Shown here: piece after piece, positions 47,151-57,671 of the stretch
How the letters are laid out: the number at the start of each line of letters is the position of its first letter
Position numbering within the stretch: position 1 is the stretch's first letter
Position numbers and translations under genes: made by a program
Assembly: GCA_010909165.1 (NCBI GenBank)
Contig: VJWM01000106.1
Location: forward strand, 248,001-312,000
From: Anthoceros angustus
Lineage: Eukaryota > Streptophyta > Anthocerotopsida > Anthocerotales > Anthocerotaceae
Direction of reading: 5' to 3'
Length of the DNA stretch: 64,000 bases
Notes under the pieces: model-generated
What the model was told of the DNA's origin: nothing
Seen by the model: only the letters and a program-made list of their open reading frames with translations
Databases searched by the model: none

Positions 47151-48755
47151 TGCCCAGCCCAAGCGGAAGTTCAGCACAGCGGGCCTACACTCGTGAAGTG
47201 TCTGGAATTTTTTTTGGGACTCTTGTGAGGCCCCTTTGTCAGTGACGGCGAATGCCCAGTTGTGGTACGTAGAACATGTAGTGAGGTGCTGCAACGAGGC
47301 ATGGACGGTTTTTGATGTAAAAATTGTGTCAATCATGAGTCAATCTTGCGAAGGCAAGTAGTAACTAACATCTACACCCACACCCACTGTCGAACCTCGC
47401 AGCATAGAAAAACCTTCCTGTCTGCTTCCTTTCTTCCCAGCTGGTGCAAGATAGCTATTACACTTCCATCTAGCTCGCAAGGAGGCAAGCAGACAGGCAG
47501 AGAAACAAAGCCAACCATCCGCTCTAACGAGCAGCAGCAGGAGAGACGTCATCAGAGCGATGAGCAATCCGAGGGCGCAAACCCTATCTTAGATTTGTCA
47601 GGATCATAAACCACCAAGTAATTCTGCTGCAATAGATTTCCCAAGACGTTAGAGCGGGTCCTGCACCTCCCCGAGACCCCCCGCTCCTTGGGCAGAATGT
47701 GGGAGGAGGAGGTGGTGCAGGTGAAGGTGACGAAGGCGAGGAAGGTGAGCAGCGCGCCCCTTGAACCAGAGAGCCTGGGAAGCTCCACCAGCTTTCCCTT
47801 CGTGGGCACCCGGAAGCAGAGGAGCGTGGCGTCGAAGGGCGGCGCCTGGGGTAGCGAACGGCCGCGGCGACCGCCTTGTACACCCGCCGGTAGGCGGTTG
47901 GGACCAGGTAGGTGAGCGTCACCCCGACTCGACGACCGTCCCTCCGTTCCCCGCCTTGTCGAATACCCACACCTTAGACTTGATGGGCAGAGGGCGCCGC
48001 CCACCGCGACCTTCACCGGCCGCACGTAGTAGAAGGTGGGCGAGAATTCATTCCTCAGAATGTCGGTATAGGAGAATCGCAAGCGACCAAGCTTCTTCCC
48101 GCCAGCAGCGCCTCGCTCTCCTCCCCAGCACCAGCAGCAGCCTCGCAAATCCGTCCCCTCCTCCGCCGCCGACGCTGCTCCTCCCGCCCTGCTGCCGGGC
48201 TGCCACATTGTGCAGCAACCGCGCAATGCAGCGCCACGCAGAGCAATGCGGTGCGGTGCGACGCAGAGCAATGCGGTGGGCGGGTCACAGGAGCAAGGAC
48301 GATTCCACGGCCATGGCCGCTTGTCGAGGATCGGATTACGGTGCCGAAGAGAGTGTGCTGAAGACAGTGCGCTGTGCGTGCTGGGCGATGAGGAGACGAT
48401 GATCAGGGTTGGACGGATGGGGTCGGGGTAGTCGCACCCGCACCCGCACCGCACCCCGATGTGGCACCGGACACGACAGCCCTCATCCAAAAGCGAAGGC
48501 AGAGACAGCCATGTTTCCGAGACAACACACACAGCAACAGCAAAAAGGGCGATGAGGGAGAAAGAGAGGTGGGAGCCAGCCAGCCAGCAGGCAGCAGGCA
48601 GCAGGCAGCAGGCAGCAGGCCCTGCCCCAGGCCCCAGCGCATGTGCGTGCGCAAACGGACAGACCCTGCTCCCGCAGGCACCAAGGAAGCGGGGACGATT
48701 CCGGGAAGGAGCCCGGCAGACAGCTCGCCTCTTCCTACTCCAGCAAAGAAAGGAC
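47142..48755. other. Mosaic segment of COX6b flank and protease pieces
   Basis: Reads in order: COX6b 3' flank and protease C-terminus (to 47674); a 75-bp piece of the protease N-terminal signal region (47675-47756); protease C-terminal half again (to 48138); protease N-terminus and its upstream region (to 48755). Each switch happens at a short word common to both source sequences. The open frame of 433 codons spanning 47552-48853 on the minus strand is a chimera of these pieces and should not be taken as a gene. Confidence 0.8.
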
Positions 48756-48855
48756 TGGAGCAAGCAAAGCAAATCATGTGCCAGTTCCAGATTCAAGATC
48801 TGTGGAACCCCGTTCCAGTCCACTCCACTGATGTTGGTTCTCTGTGCATGCACAG

Positions 48856-49098
48856 ATGCATCGCGGAAAAGGGCGAAGATTCTGGTGACTGCAAGAAGTA
48901 TGCCAAGTACTACCGGTCCTTGTGCCCCAACGAATGGGTACGTCCATGTTTTATTGTCACTGGAAGTGCAGCCAGCCAGCCAGCCAGCCAGCCGGTTAAG
49001 CTTCTTTTAACTAACGAGCAAACAAACGATGCACGTCCATGCAGGTCCAGAAGTGGAACGAGCAGAGAGAAAACAGGACTTTTGCAGGAAGGTATTAG
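48856..49098 (+). pseudogene. COX6b exons 4-5, copy 2
   Basis: Exon 4 (48856-48937) and exon 5 (49045-49098) with the intervening intron are reproduced intact, but exons 1-3 are absent: upstream comes protease promoter sequence. Coding sequence is unchanged apart from a silent-looking AACGGG to AACAGG change in exon 5 (Gly to Arg), so it is recent or artefactual. Confidence 0.85.
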
Positions 49099-49559
49099 GC
49101 TGTCCCTCAAGCCGGGGACGGTCAGCTGTCGAAGGAACCCCTCCTGGACGAAACTGCCCAGCCCAAGCGGAAGTTCAGCACAGCGGGCCTACACTCGTGA
49201 AGTGTCTGGAATTTTTTTTGGGACTCTTGTGAGGCCCCTTTGTCAGTGACGGCGAATGCCCAGTTGTGGTACGTAGAACATGTAGTGAGGTGCTGCAACG
49301 AGGCATGGACGGTTTTTGATGTAAAAATTGTGTCAATCATGAGTCAATCTTGCGAAGGCAAGTAGTAACTAACATCTACACCCACACCCACTGTCGAACC
49401 TCGCAGCATAGAAAAACCTTCCTGTCTGCTTCCTTTCTTCCCAGCTGGTGCAAGATAGCTATTACACTTCCATCTAGCTCGCAAGGAGGCAAGCAGACAG
49501 GCAGAGAAACAAAGCCAACCATCCGCTCTAACGAGCAGCAGCAGGAGAGACGTCATCAG

Positions 49560-50020
49560 AGCGATGAGCAATCCGAGGGCGCAAACCCTATCTTAGATTT
49601 GTCAGGATCATAAACCACCAAGTAATTCTGCTGCAATAGATTTCCCAAGACGTTAGAGCGGGTCCTGCACCTCCCCGATGGCCAGACACCGCACCCCGAC
49701 CTCCACTTCCACGAAAATGTTCTCCACAGGCGGCTCCAGCAGCGCGCCCCTTGAACCAGAGCGAGAGCCTGGGAAGCTCCACCAGCAGCTTCGTGGCACC
49801 CGGAAGCAGAGAGTGAGCGTGGCGTCGAAGGGCGGCGCCTGGGGTAGCGAACGGCCGCGGCGACCGCCTTGTACACCCGCCGGTAGGCGGCGCCAGGACC
49901 AGGTAGGTGAGCGTCACCCCGACTCGACGACCGTCCCTCCGTTCCCCGCCTTGTCGAATACCCACACCTTAGACTTGATGGGCAGAGGGGCGCCGCCCAC
50001 CGCGACCTTCACCGGCCGCA
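49560..50020 (-). pseudogene. Aspartic protease C-terminal fragment, copy 3
   Basis: Repeats the last third of the protease on the minus strand, with a small deletion in the LPRL region (near 49785) and frame breaks. It ends at 50012-50020 (CCGGCCGCA), where sequence continues as the 53.33 kb flank. Confidence 0.8.
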
Positions 50021-50200
50021 GCGCAAGCTCGGCGATCTCGCGAATTCCGACTCGCAACGGCCTGGGTCTCTCTCTCTCTCTCGCTTGAGGCAGAAAGGAC
50101 TGGAGCAAGCAAAGCAAATCATGTGCCAGTTCCAGATTCAAGATCTGTGGAACCCCGTTCCAGTCCACTCCACTGATGTTGGTTCTCTGTGCATGCACAG

Positions 50201-50441
50201 ATGCATCGCGGAAAAGGGCGAAGATTCTGGTGACTGCAAAGTATGCCAAGTACTACCGGTCCTTGTGCCCCAACGAATGGGTACGTCCATGTTTTATTGT
50301 CACTGGAAGTGCAGCCAGCCAGCCAGCCAGCCAGCCGGTTAAGCTTCTTTTAACTAACGAGCAAACAAACGATGCACGTCCATGCAGGTCCAGAAGTGGA
50401 ACGAGCAGAGAGAAAACGGGACTTTTGCAGGAAGGTATTAG
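50201..50441 (+). pseudogene. COX6b exons 4-5, copy 3 (frameshifted)
   Basis: Exon 4 (50201-50280) has lost two bases in the CAAGAAG codons, destroying the frame after the third Cys. Exon 5 (50388-50441) is intact. No upstream exons are present. Confidence 0.85.
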
Positions 50442-50912
50442 GCTGTCCCTCAAGCCGGGGACGGTCAGCTGTCGAAGGAACCCCTCCTGGACGAAACTGC
50501 CCAGCCCAAGCGGAAGTTCAGCACAGCGGGGCCTACACTCGTGAAGTGTCTGGAATTTTTTTTTTTTTGGGACTCTTGTGAGGCCCCCTTTGTCAGTGAC
50601 GGGCGAATGCCCAGTTGTGGTACGTAGAACATGTAGTGAGGTGCTGCAACGAGGCATGGACGGTTTTGTGATGTAAAAATTGTGTCAATCATGAGTCAAT
50701 CTTGCGAAGGCAAGTAGTAACTAACATCTACACCCACACCCACTGTCGAACCTCGCAGCATAGAAAAACCTTCCTTCCCTGTCTGCTTCCTTTCTTCCCA
50801 GCTGGTGCAAGATAGCTATTACACTTCCATCTAGCTCGCAAGGAGGCAAGCAGACAGGCAGAGAAACAAAGCCAACCATCCGCTCTAACGAGCAGCAGCA
50901 GGAGAGACGTCA

Positions 50913-52718
50913 TCAGAGCGATGAGCAATCCGAGGGCGCAAACCCTATCTTAGATTTGTCAGGATCATAAACCACCAAGTAATTCTGCTGCAATAGATTT
51001 CCCAAGACGTTAGGCCGAGCGGGTCCTGCACCTCCCCGATGGCCAGACACCGCACCCCGACCTCCACTTCCACGAAAATGTTCTCCACAGGCGGCTCCAG
51101 CAGCGCGCCCCTTGAACCAGAGAGCCTGGGAAGCTCCACCAGCTTTCCCTTCGTGGGCACCCGGAAGCAGAGGAGCGTGGCGTCGAAGGGCGGCGCCTGG
51201 GGTAGCGAACGGCCGCGGCGACCGCCTTGTACACCCGCCGGTAGGCGGTTGGGACCAGGTAGGTGAGCGTCACCCCGACTCGACGACCGTCCCTCCGTTC
51301 CCCGCCTTGTCGAATACCCACACCTTAGACTTGATGGGCAGAGGGCGCCGCCCACCGCGACCTTCACCGGCCGCACGTAGTAGAAGGTGGGCGAGAATTC
51401 ATTCCTCAGAATGTCGGTATAGGAGAATCGCAAGCGACCAAGCTTCTTCCCCGCCAGCAGCGCCTCGCTCTCCTCCCCCAGCACCAGCAGCGACGACGTG
51501 CTTGTGGGCTCCGAGAATGCCAGCAGACAGTAGGCGAATTTGGCCCCGAACTGCCCCCGGATCTGCTGCGGCAGGGAAACCGGGCCTTGTCCCAGCCCCA
51601 ACACCCCGTCCGCCTGCCCGAAGGCCGCCCCGGCATTCACCCCGTTCCCGCACCCGAAGACCACGTTCTGGAGCTTCACCTCCGGCCCCCGCACCGCCTT
51701 GAAGGTCACCGTCTCCCGCCCCAGGATCCCGGTGGTGAAGCTCGCCCCGCCCCCGTACTGGTAGCGGTAAAAGCAGGGCCCCGGAGCCGCGTCCAGGCAG
51801 GCCGGGAAGGTGTCCGGGGCCGGGACCTGGAAGCATTGCTGCGAGTTGCATGGCTCGGGCTTGAAGGAGGAGGAGTTCGATGGGCGGTAGAGAGGACTCC
51901 TCTGCTGGTAGCATTGCACGCAGGGGGCGCATTGGGTCCATACCAGATCGCCTCCCGTGTCTACAATCAGGCTCACCCGCTGCGGGGGCGTGCCCAGCCG
52001 GAAATCCACCAGGTAGTTCCCTGTCCCGAATGCCGCGCCGGAGATGAGCTGGGACTTGAGGTTGGTGCTCCCACTCACCTTCTTCCCGCCGACCTCCCCA
52101 AATCCCTCCCCAATTCATGCCGTTGCCCCACCCTGTGAGCATTGCCAAATCCGGGGCCAGAGTCTCGAGATCTCGTCCGCCCGGGTGGCGAAATCTTCCG
52201 GATCGGGGAGCCTGGGAGTCCCTGTGCACCAGCTCCAGCCGCACCCCCTTCCCAGAAGATGCCTTTGCCGCTTCTGGGTTGTCCACGTCCAGGAGGCTGC
52301 GCTTGGTGGGCAGCATGCGGATGCCTTCCCCGCTCTCCAATTCATGCCATAAGCCTCTGAGGCTGGCCAGAACGCGCCCTCCTTCTGCGCCTGCATCATC
52401 GGTAACCGGGCGTTGCTGCCGCATCAAAGGGGACGAAACAGTCCCGGTTCCAGGCTCCCGCCCATGATGCTGCTGCTGCTGGTGCCGCATCCACAGCTGC
52501 CACGGATCATGCTGCCGCTCCCGCACCTCCCCCGAGACCCCCCCGCTCCCCTTGGGCAGAATGTGGGAGGAGGAGGTGGTGCAGGTGAAGGTGACGAAGG
52601 CGAGGAAGGTGAGCAGCGCGGCCCATCTGAGCAAAACCAGCAGCAGCCTCGCAAATCCGTCCCCCCCTCCTCCGCCGCCGACGCTGCTCCTCCCCGCCCT
52701 GCTGCCGGGCTGCCACAT
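50913..52718 (-). CDS. Nepenthesin/CND41-type aspartic protease (A1), full-length copy with frameshifts
   Basis: Single-exon minus-strand gene, about 600 codons, start taken at ATG 52718 (MWQPGSRAG) so that the hydrophobic segment LLLVLLRWAALLTFLAF serves as signal sequence. A prosegment (VRLELVHRDS) precedes the mature enzyme: GNYLVDFRLGTPPQRVSLIV, DTGGDLVWTQC with the first catalytic Asp, the Cys-rich nepenthesin insert (CVQCYQQRSPLY, PCNSQQC), VVFGCGNG and GVLGLGQGPVSLPQQI. At the second active site the reading is VVESGVTLTYL, so Glu stands where Asp is expected (DSG/DTG). Frameshifts at about 51340, 51215 and 51105 are likely sequence errors since copy 1 reads through two of them. Plant enzymes of this class act in apoplast, plastid or vacuole. 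Activity of this protein is doubtful. Confidence 0.75.
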
Positions 52719-52719
52719 T

Positions 52720-53985
52720 GTGCAGCAACCGCGCAATGCAGCGCCACGCAGAGCAATGCGGTGCGGTGCGACGCAGAGCAATGCGGTGGGCGGGTCACAG
52801 GAGCAAGGACGATTCCACGGCCATGGCCGCTTGTCGAGGGATCGGATTACGGTGCCGAAGAGAGTGTGCTGAAGACAGTGCGCTGTGCGTGCTGGGCGAT
52901 GAGGAGACGATGATCAGGGTTGGACGGATGGGGTCGGGGAGTAGTCGCACCCGCACCCGCACCCGCACCCGATGTGGCACCCGGACACGACAGCCCTCAT
53001 CCAAAAGCGAAAGGCAGAGACAGCCAAGCCATGTTTCCGAGACAACACACACAGCAACAGCAAAAGGGAAGGGCGATGAGGGAGAAAAAGAGAGGTGGGA
53101 GCCAGCCAGCCAGCAGGCAGCAGGCAGTAGGCAGCAGGCAGCAGGCCCTGCCCCAGGCCCCAGCGCATGTGCGTGCGCAAACGGACAGACCCCCTGCTCC
53201 CGCAGGCACCAAGGAAGCGGGGACGATTCCGGGAAGGAGCCCGGCAGACAGCTCGCCTCTTCCTACTCCAGCAAAGAAAGGACACTCCTACTGGACAACA
53301 CCAAAGCCCCGCATGCCCTGCCCCGGCCGCAGCGCAAGCTCGGCGATCTCGCGAATTCCGACTCGCAACGGCCTGGGTCTCTCTGATGATGCGCATACAT
53401 GGCAGGAAGTTGCGGGGAAGGAGGGGCCCGGGGCGAGGTGCAGTCACCATCGCAGGCGTCGTGTCCCCCTGTGTCCAGCGCCACGCCACAGCATTCCACG
53501 CCCCACGGACGGCCCCACGACTCGCTTTTAGGGTAGTGCTTCTGTGACAGTGGCGCGTACCGGGAGGCCGGGCCGGGGGCGCCATTGAATGGAATGTAAA
53601 AGCGGGGCGTGTAGGGTAGATGGCTCCGGTCCGGGGGGCCCTGGTGATGCAGGTAGTCCTGGCCTGCGCCCACCTACGCTACGCTCCGCTTCATTCCTTC
53701 ATTCAAGGGCATTGAAGGCGGGTCTTCCAGCTTCCGGCGTGTGAATAGCCGCATGCACGATGCGCACACCTCCAGCCTGTCACGGCACCGTCGCTTGACG
53801 CACAACTGTAAAACCGAACTCTCCCCTCTCCCCGCCCTTCCGCCTTCTTCCGTCTTCCGCTTTGCCACACCCGGCCTGGCCACCATCGGCAGCAGCTCCA
53901 GGGTAGCTGCTGCCGCTGCCCTGCCGCTGCCGGGTCAAAGTGGGCCAGTCTTTCGTGCGTGGCCAGGCCAGCCAAACCCACCGGC
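52720..53985. other. Protease upstream region and GC-rich flank
   Basis: Contains GCAATGCGGTGCG-type duplications (52750-52795), a CCCGCA run (52948-52972) and a GCCAGCCAGCCAGCAGGCAG run (53100-53145). Segments of it were reused at 48140-48755 and 50012-50070. No supported gene. Confidence 0.5.
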
Positions 53986-54644
53986 CTGACATCGGCCGTT
54001 GCTCCCGCCCCTTTTCCCATGTGATGGCCTCCGGGCCGCTTTCCCATGCCCTGCCGTTTCACACCTCGGCCGCCGGAACCCACTCCGCCCTGCGCTTTAT
54101 TGCCCTCTCGTTTCCATCTCGCACGCTCCAAACGGATCCCAACCTGCTCTCACGCCTCATCACGCTCTCTCACGCTCTCATTTGTTAGGTACGCATTCGG
54201 AGGGACTTAGGGATTGGAGATGTTACTCTTACAAGTCATTCCTACAAAGCTGGTCAAGCACTCCTGCACAAGGTGCGTTCAATGTACATAGCTGGCGCTG
54301 GTTGTTGTTTCTATGCTTTTTGAGGGATTACTTCACCTAGACTTTGGGGTGATTACTTTCGTGTGTTGGAGATTGAAACTAGTAGCATTCCTTGTTGCAC
54401 TTCGCTTTACCTCCATAGCTGGTAAATGGAAGGGGTGGAGGACTCTTTGTATTCAGGATATGAAGGATATTTCTTGTGGTGATATGACTCTTTTCTAAGA
54501 TTATTAGGTGTTAGGATACTTCTTGTGAATAACCCATTGTATAGCTCTTTTATGGTATTGGTGTAATCACATTGTATGACTCTTTTCTAAGATTGCTGCC
54601 TGATATATTAGCATGCAGTAAATGAGCTCACAGATTGCATACAT

Positions 54645-54758
54645 AGGAAGCATCAAGTTAGAAGAGAGAATATCGTTTTTGTGTATGATTAGTGGAGTAT
54701 AGGAAGCATCAAGTTAGAAGAGAAAATATCGTTTTTGTGTATGATTAGTGGAGTACTG
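54645..54758. repeat. Short tandem duplication, about 56 bp unit
   Basis: The phrase AGGAAGCATCAAGTTAGAAG followed by AATATCGTTTTTGTG and TGATTAGTGGAGTA occurs twice in succession. The diverged counterpart near 56470-56525 has it once, so the doubling arose after the older block duplication. Confidence 0.85.
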
Positions 54759-55140
54759 TGCGGTAGCATCCTATCGCTATGTTCAAAGTATATGAGGATA
54801 TACTCTTCGTCATTTTTTTAAAATGCTCCTCTTTTTTTGATGAATGGTTCTGTTTTTTGGTCCTATCAATATTTCTCTTTTTTCTTCTTTTTTTAATGTA
54901 AATAAGGTTCTAGTAAAAATAAATAGAAAACCAGCTTCCATAAATACCAATTATTAAATTGAAGATGAAGTTTCATAAAACATAAAAATTAGATGAGGAT
55001 GATGTTGTTGTTTCAACAATTGTTTTTCTCATAAAGAATAAAAAAGTATTATATTCAAGACAATCAACCTCTCTTCATGATACATAGGTTAGTTCCAAAA
55101 CGGACTAATCAAATCCCAATATAAGTGGTTGCATTTACAT

Positions 55141-55345
55141 TGATGTTAATGATGGCACAACACACATGAATTTGGAGCTTATTGATGGTCTGTAATATGT
55201 TGCTCCCCTTTCGTTGTTGCAGCTAGTGAACATGATATGATTCCAATATTTCATGAATGTGGATCACCAATGTCCTCTCTTGAGTTTTTGTCAGAATAGG
55301 TGAAGAACACTCTAAATTCACTAATTTCGGGCACAGTGGATCGAT
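55141..55345 (+). pseudogene. Ginkbilobin-like gene, dead tandem copy
   Basis: Collinear with the start of the gene at 56923 (GATGTTAATGATGGCACAAC, then GAGCTTATTGATGGTCT and CCAATATTTCATGAATGTGG). It carries stop codons after eight codons and again at TCAGAATAG, and homology fades after 55345. No expression signal is visible. Confidence 0.8.
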
Positions 55346-55746
55346 CTACTTTTTCATTTTACGGCCATGTTACAAGGTTAAGTTTGTCGAATTTGCCAAA
55401 CCCTCTTGTTTGATATCGGCCATGTAAGGGCCTCTCTGCTGCTTTCCATATGTCCTACCTTTTCACACCTCGGCTAGCACACCAACTTCGCTTTAATAAT
55501 GGTGCAACACGTCGCCTTGTTTCTATCTCGCACACTCCAAATGAATCCATGGATGGTCTCATGCCTCACGGTATCTCATGCTTTTCTTTCTGCAACAAAA
55601 AATCATAATACATATTCAGAGTGACTTAGAGATTAGAGTTATTGATCTTAATAAGCCATTCATAGAAAGTTGGTTAGCATTCCCATAAGAGGGTGTCATG
55701 TAGATAATTAGTTCAATCTAGTTATAATTGGTGTGGTGGTAGTGAT

Positions 55747-56095
55747 CTAGTAATCTACAACAAGGGAGCCACGTCATCGCATGCTGTTGTAAATGGCTTC
55801 CAATCATATTTTTGTGATTAGTGATATTAATAAAGATTTTTAGAAAAAATAAAGTTCAAATTTTGAAAAAAAGGCTTTTACAACGTAATCTACAACGTGG
55901 GAGCCATGTCATCAATCCGTTGTTGTAAATGAGCACCAAAAGAGTGCCACATCATCCAACTAGAAACCCCCGTTGTAAACTAACTCTTAAAACTTGCCAC
56001 ATCAGCGAAACTTAAACCAATTTACAACGGAGGTTTTTAGACGTTGTAAAGATTGGGACATTTGCAAAAGGGGTTTTGTAAAACACCATTCTCCC
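55747..56095. mobile_element. Putative MITE-like inverted-repeat insertion
   Basis: About 350 bp present in block 2 but absent from block 1. It contains repeated direct and inverted forms of CTACAACGTGGGAGCCA, TTGTTGTAAATG, CCGTTGTAAACT, TTTACAACGGAGG and GACGTTGTAAAG, and the phrase GCCACATCAT recurs. Terminal ends and target duplication were not pinned down. Confidence 0.45.
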
Positions 56096-56922
56096 TAGTA
56101 CCTAGTGTGATTTCCAAGTTATGATTTTATGTCGATGAAAATAACTAAATAAGAGATGAACAAGTCCAAAAGATTCTTAGGGATTACTTCCATGTGGACT
56201 TCGAGGTTGGAAATTGTAGCTAGTATTAGTGCTTGTATTCCTTGCCACACATCACTTGACCTAGAAGCTAGTAAATAAAAGGGATGAAAAACCCTCGGTA
56301 AATGTGGTGTTAAGGATAATGCGGTAAATGTGGTGACTACTCGTTAAGGATACCTCGGTAAATGTGGTGTTAAGGATACTTTGGCAATCAAACTAAGCAA
56401 GTCTCTTTTCTAGGATTGTTGCCCAATATGTAGTCACCTTGCATTACAATGAGCCCATAGATTCGGTCATCGGAAGCATCGAGTCAAAAGAAAGAATATT
56501 GAACTTGTGTACGGTCAATAGAGTACTGTATAGAATATGAACATAACCTACCTCTATGTGCAAAATATATGAGTACATAAATGAATAATCTGGACAAATT
56601 TTGAAAAATTGTTACTTCTAATATTGGTGTTGGCACATATTACGAGGATAGTATATTCTGACACCCTGAATAATTAAATTTATACTCTCTTTCCTTTTTT
56701 TTGATTTCTTCCTTCTATTATCTACAATTATTAAATTTAACATGAGGTTTCATAAATAAAAGAAATAGATAAAGTTGAGGTTGTTTTTTCACCGAATGTT
56801 TTTGTTATAGAGAATATGGAAATATTAATGTTCAAGAAAATCGACTTCTATCCATGATATATAGGTTAGTCACTTGACTTTTGAAATCAACTCAAATTGT
56901 TTAAGGGGCTGTATTTTGATTG

Positions 56923-57438
56923 ATGTTAACTATGGTGCAACATATTCGAATTTTGAGCTTATTGATGGTCTTAATTATGTTGTTACAATTTGTTGCAGCT
57001 ATTGAGCCTGATACTTCTCCAATATTTCATACATGTGGATCGCCAATTTCCATTCTTGATCCTTTATCAGAATGGGTGAAGAAGGCTCTAAATGTAACCA
57101 TTGAAAGTGCAGTGAATGGATACACTTTTCCATTTTTCAAGCATATTATAGGACGATCTCGAGTTCACACTGCTTTTGATTATAATTTTTGGGCCGTTGT
57201 GACTTGTTATACGGGAGTTGAATTAAATGATTACAATAAAGAACGATGTTCCAAATGTCTTCAAGTTGTTGTATATCGTATCACACATGAATTGTGTGAT
57301 GTTAATAATACAGGAGAACAAGTGCGAAGTGCAGCTTGTCTTGTCGCAGATTGTTACCTTAAGTATACACTAGATGAGCCGGATTTTTGTCCAAATCCAG
57401 GTGTTCAACCTTTGAGTCTTAGTGATGAATTTTCTTAG
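56923..57438 (+). CDS. Ginkbilobin-2 / DUF26 (Gnk2-homologous) secreted protein
   Basis: Single exon, 171 aa from the ATG at 56923 (a second Met at 56935 is possible). Residues 1-26 are a signal peptide (ILSLLMVLIMLLQFVAAI). One Gnk2 domain follows: a first Cys in FHTCGSP, helix LSEWVKKALNVTIES, GYTFPF, then VVTCYTGVELNDYNKERCSKCLQ, ELC, AACLVADCYLKY. The overall order matches ginkbilobin-2, an antifungal seed protein, and the extracellular half of cysteine-rich receptor kinases. The signature here is CX13CX2C rather than the usual CX8CX2C. Eight Cys could form four disulfides. No kinase or membrane segment follows, so this is the free secreted form in the apoplast. AT-rich codon use matches its flanks. 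The residue after the first Cys is Gly instead of the Asn used for mannose binding in ginkbilobin-2. Confidence 0.82.
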   Translation: MLTMVQHIRILSLLMVLIMLLQFVAAIEPDTSPIFHTCGSPISILDPLSEWVKKALNVTIESAVNGYTFPFFKHIIGRSRVHTAFDYNFWAVVTCYTGVELNDYNKERCSKCLQVVVYRITHELCDVNNTGEQVRSAACLVADCYLKYTLDEPDFCPNPGVQPLSLSDEFS

Positions 57439-57671
57439 ACCTAACAATCTTTAATCAAACCAAATTATGTTGAGGAACTAGATCCTCTCATTGCTAATTG
57501 TACAAAATTTATTTGATTATCTAGTGATTAATTCTTTTATAAAATAATGTATATTTTATGAAGTTGAAATGATATTTAAAAAATAAATTTGATCATTTTA
57601 ACCATAAAATGAAACGGCTTAAGAAAAGAATATATTTTAGTCCACTAAGGACGTCAGTTCCGTCACGGGAC

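Larger units (their letters stand above)
53985..57440. repeat. Diverged tandem duplication carrying the ginkbilobin-like gene
   Basis: Block 1 (53985-55345) and block 2 (55412-57130 and on) are collinear: the TTTCACACCTCGGC phrase (54058, 55467), the CGGAGGGACTTAGGGATT phrase (54200, 55616), the GGAAGCATCAAGTTAGAAG phrase (54650, 56474), and the gene start (55141, 56921). Identity is clearly lower than in the other duplications of the window, so this one is old. Block 2 is longer, mainly because of the insertion at about 55747-56095. Confidence 0.8.

Noticed and set aside
47552-48853. 433-codon minus-strand open frame
   Set aside because: It joins protease N-terminal, protease C-terminal and COX6b-flank pieces in scrambled order; a chimera, not a gene.
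48461-49249. 262-codon plus-strand frame
   Set aside because: It runs through protease upstream sequence, a GCAGCAGG repeat and COX6b intron plus exons; only the short exon part is real.
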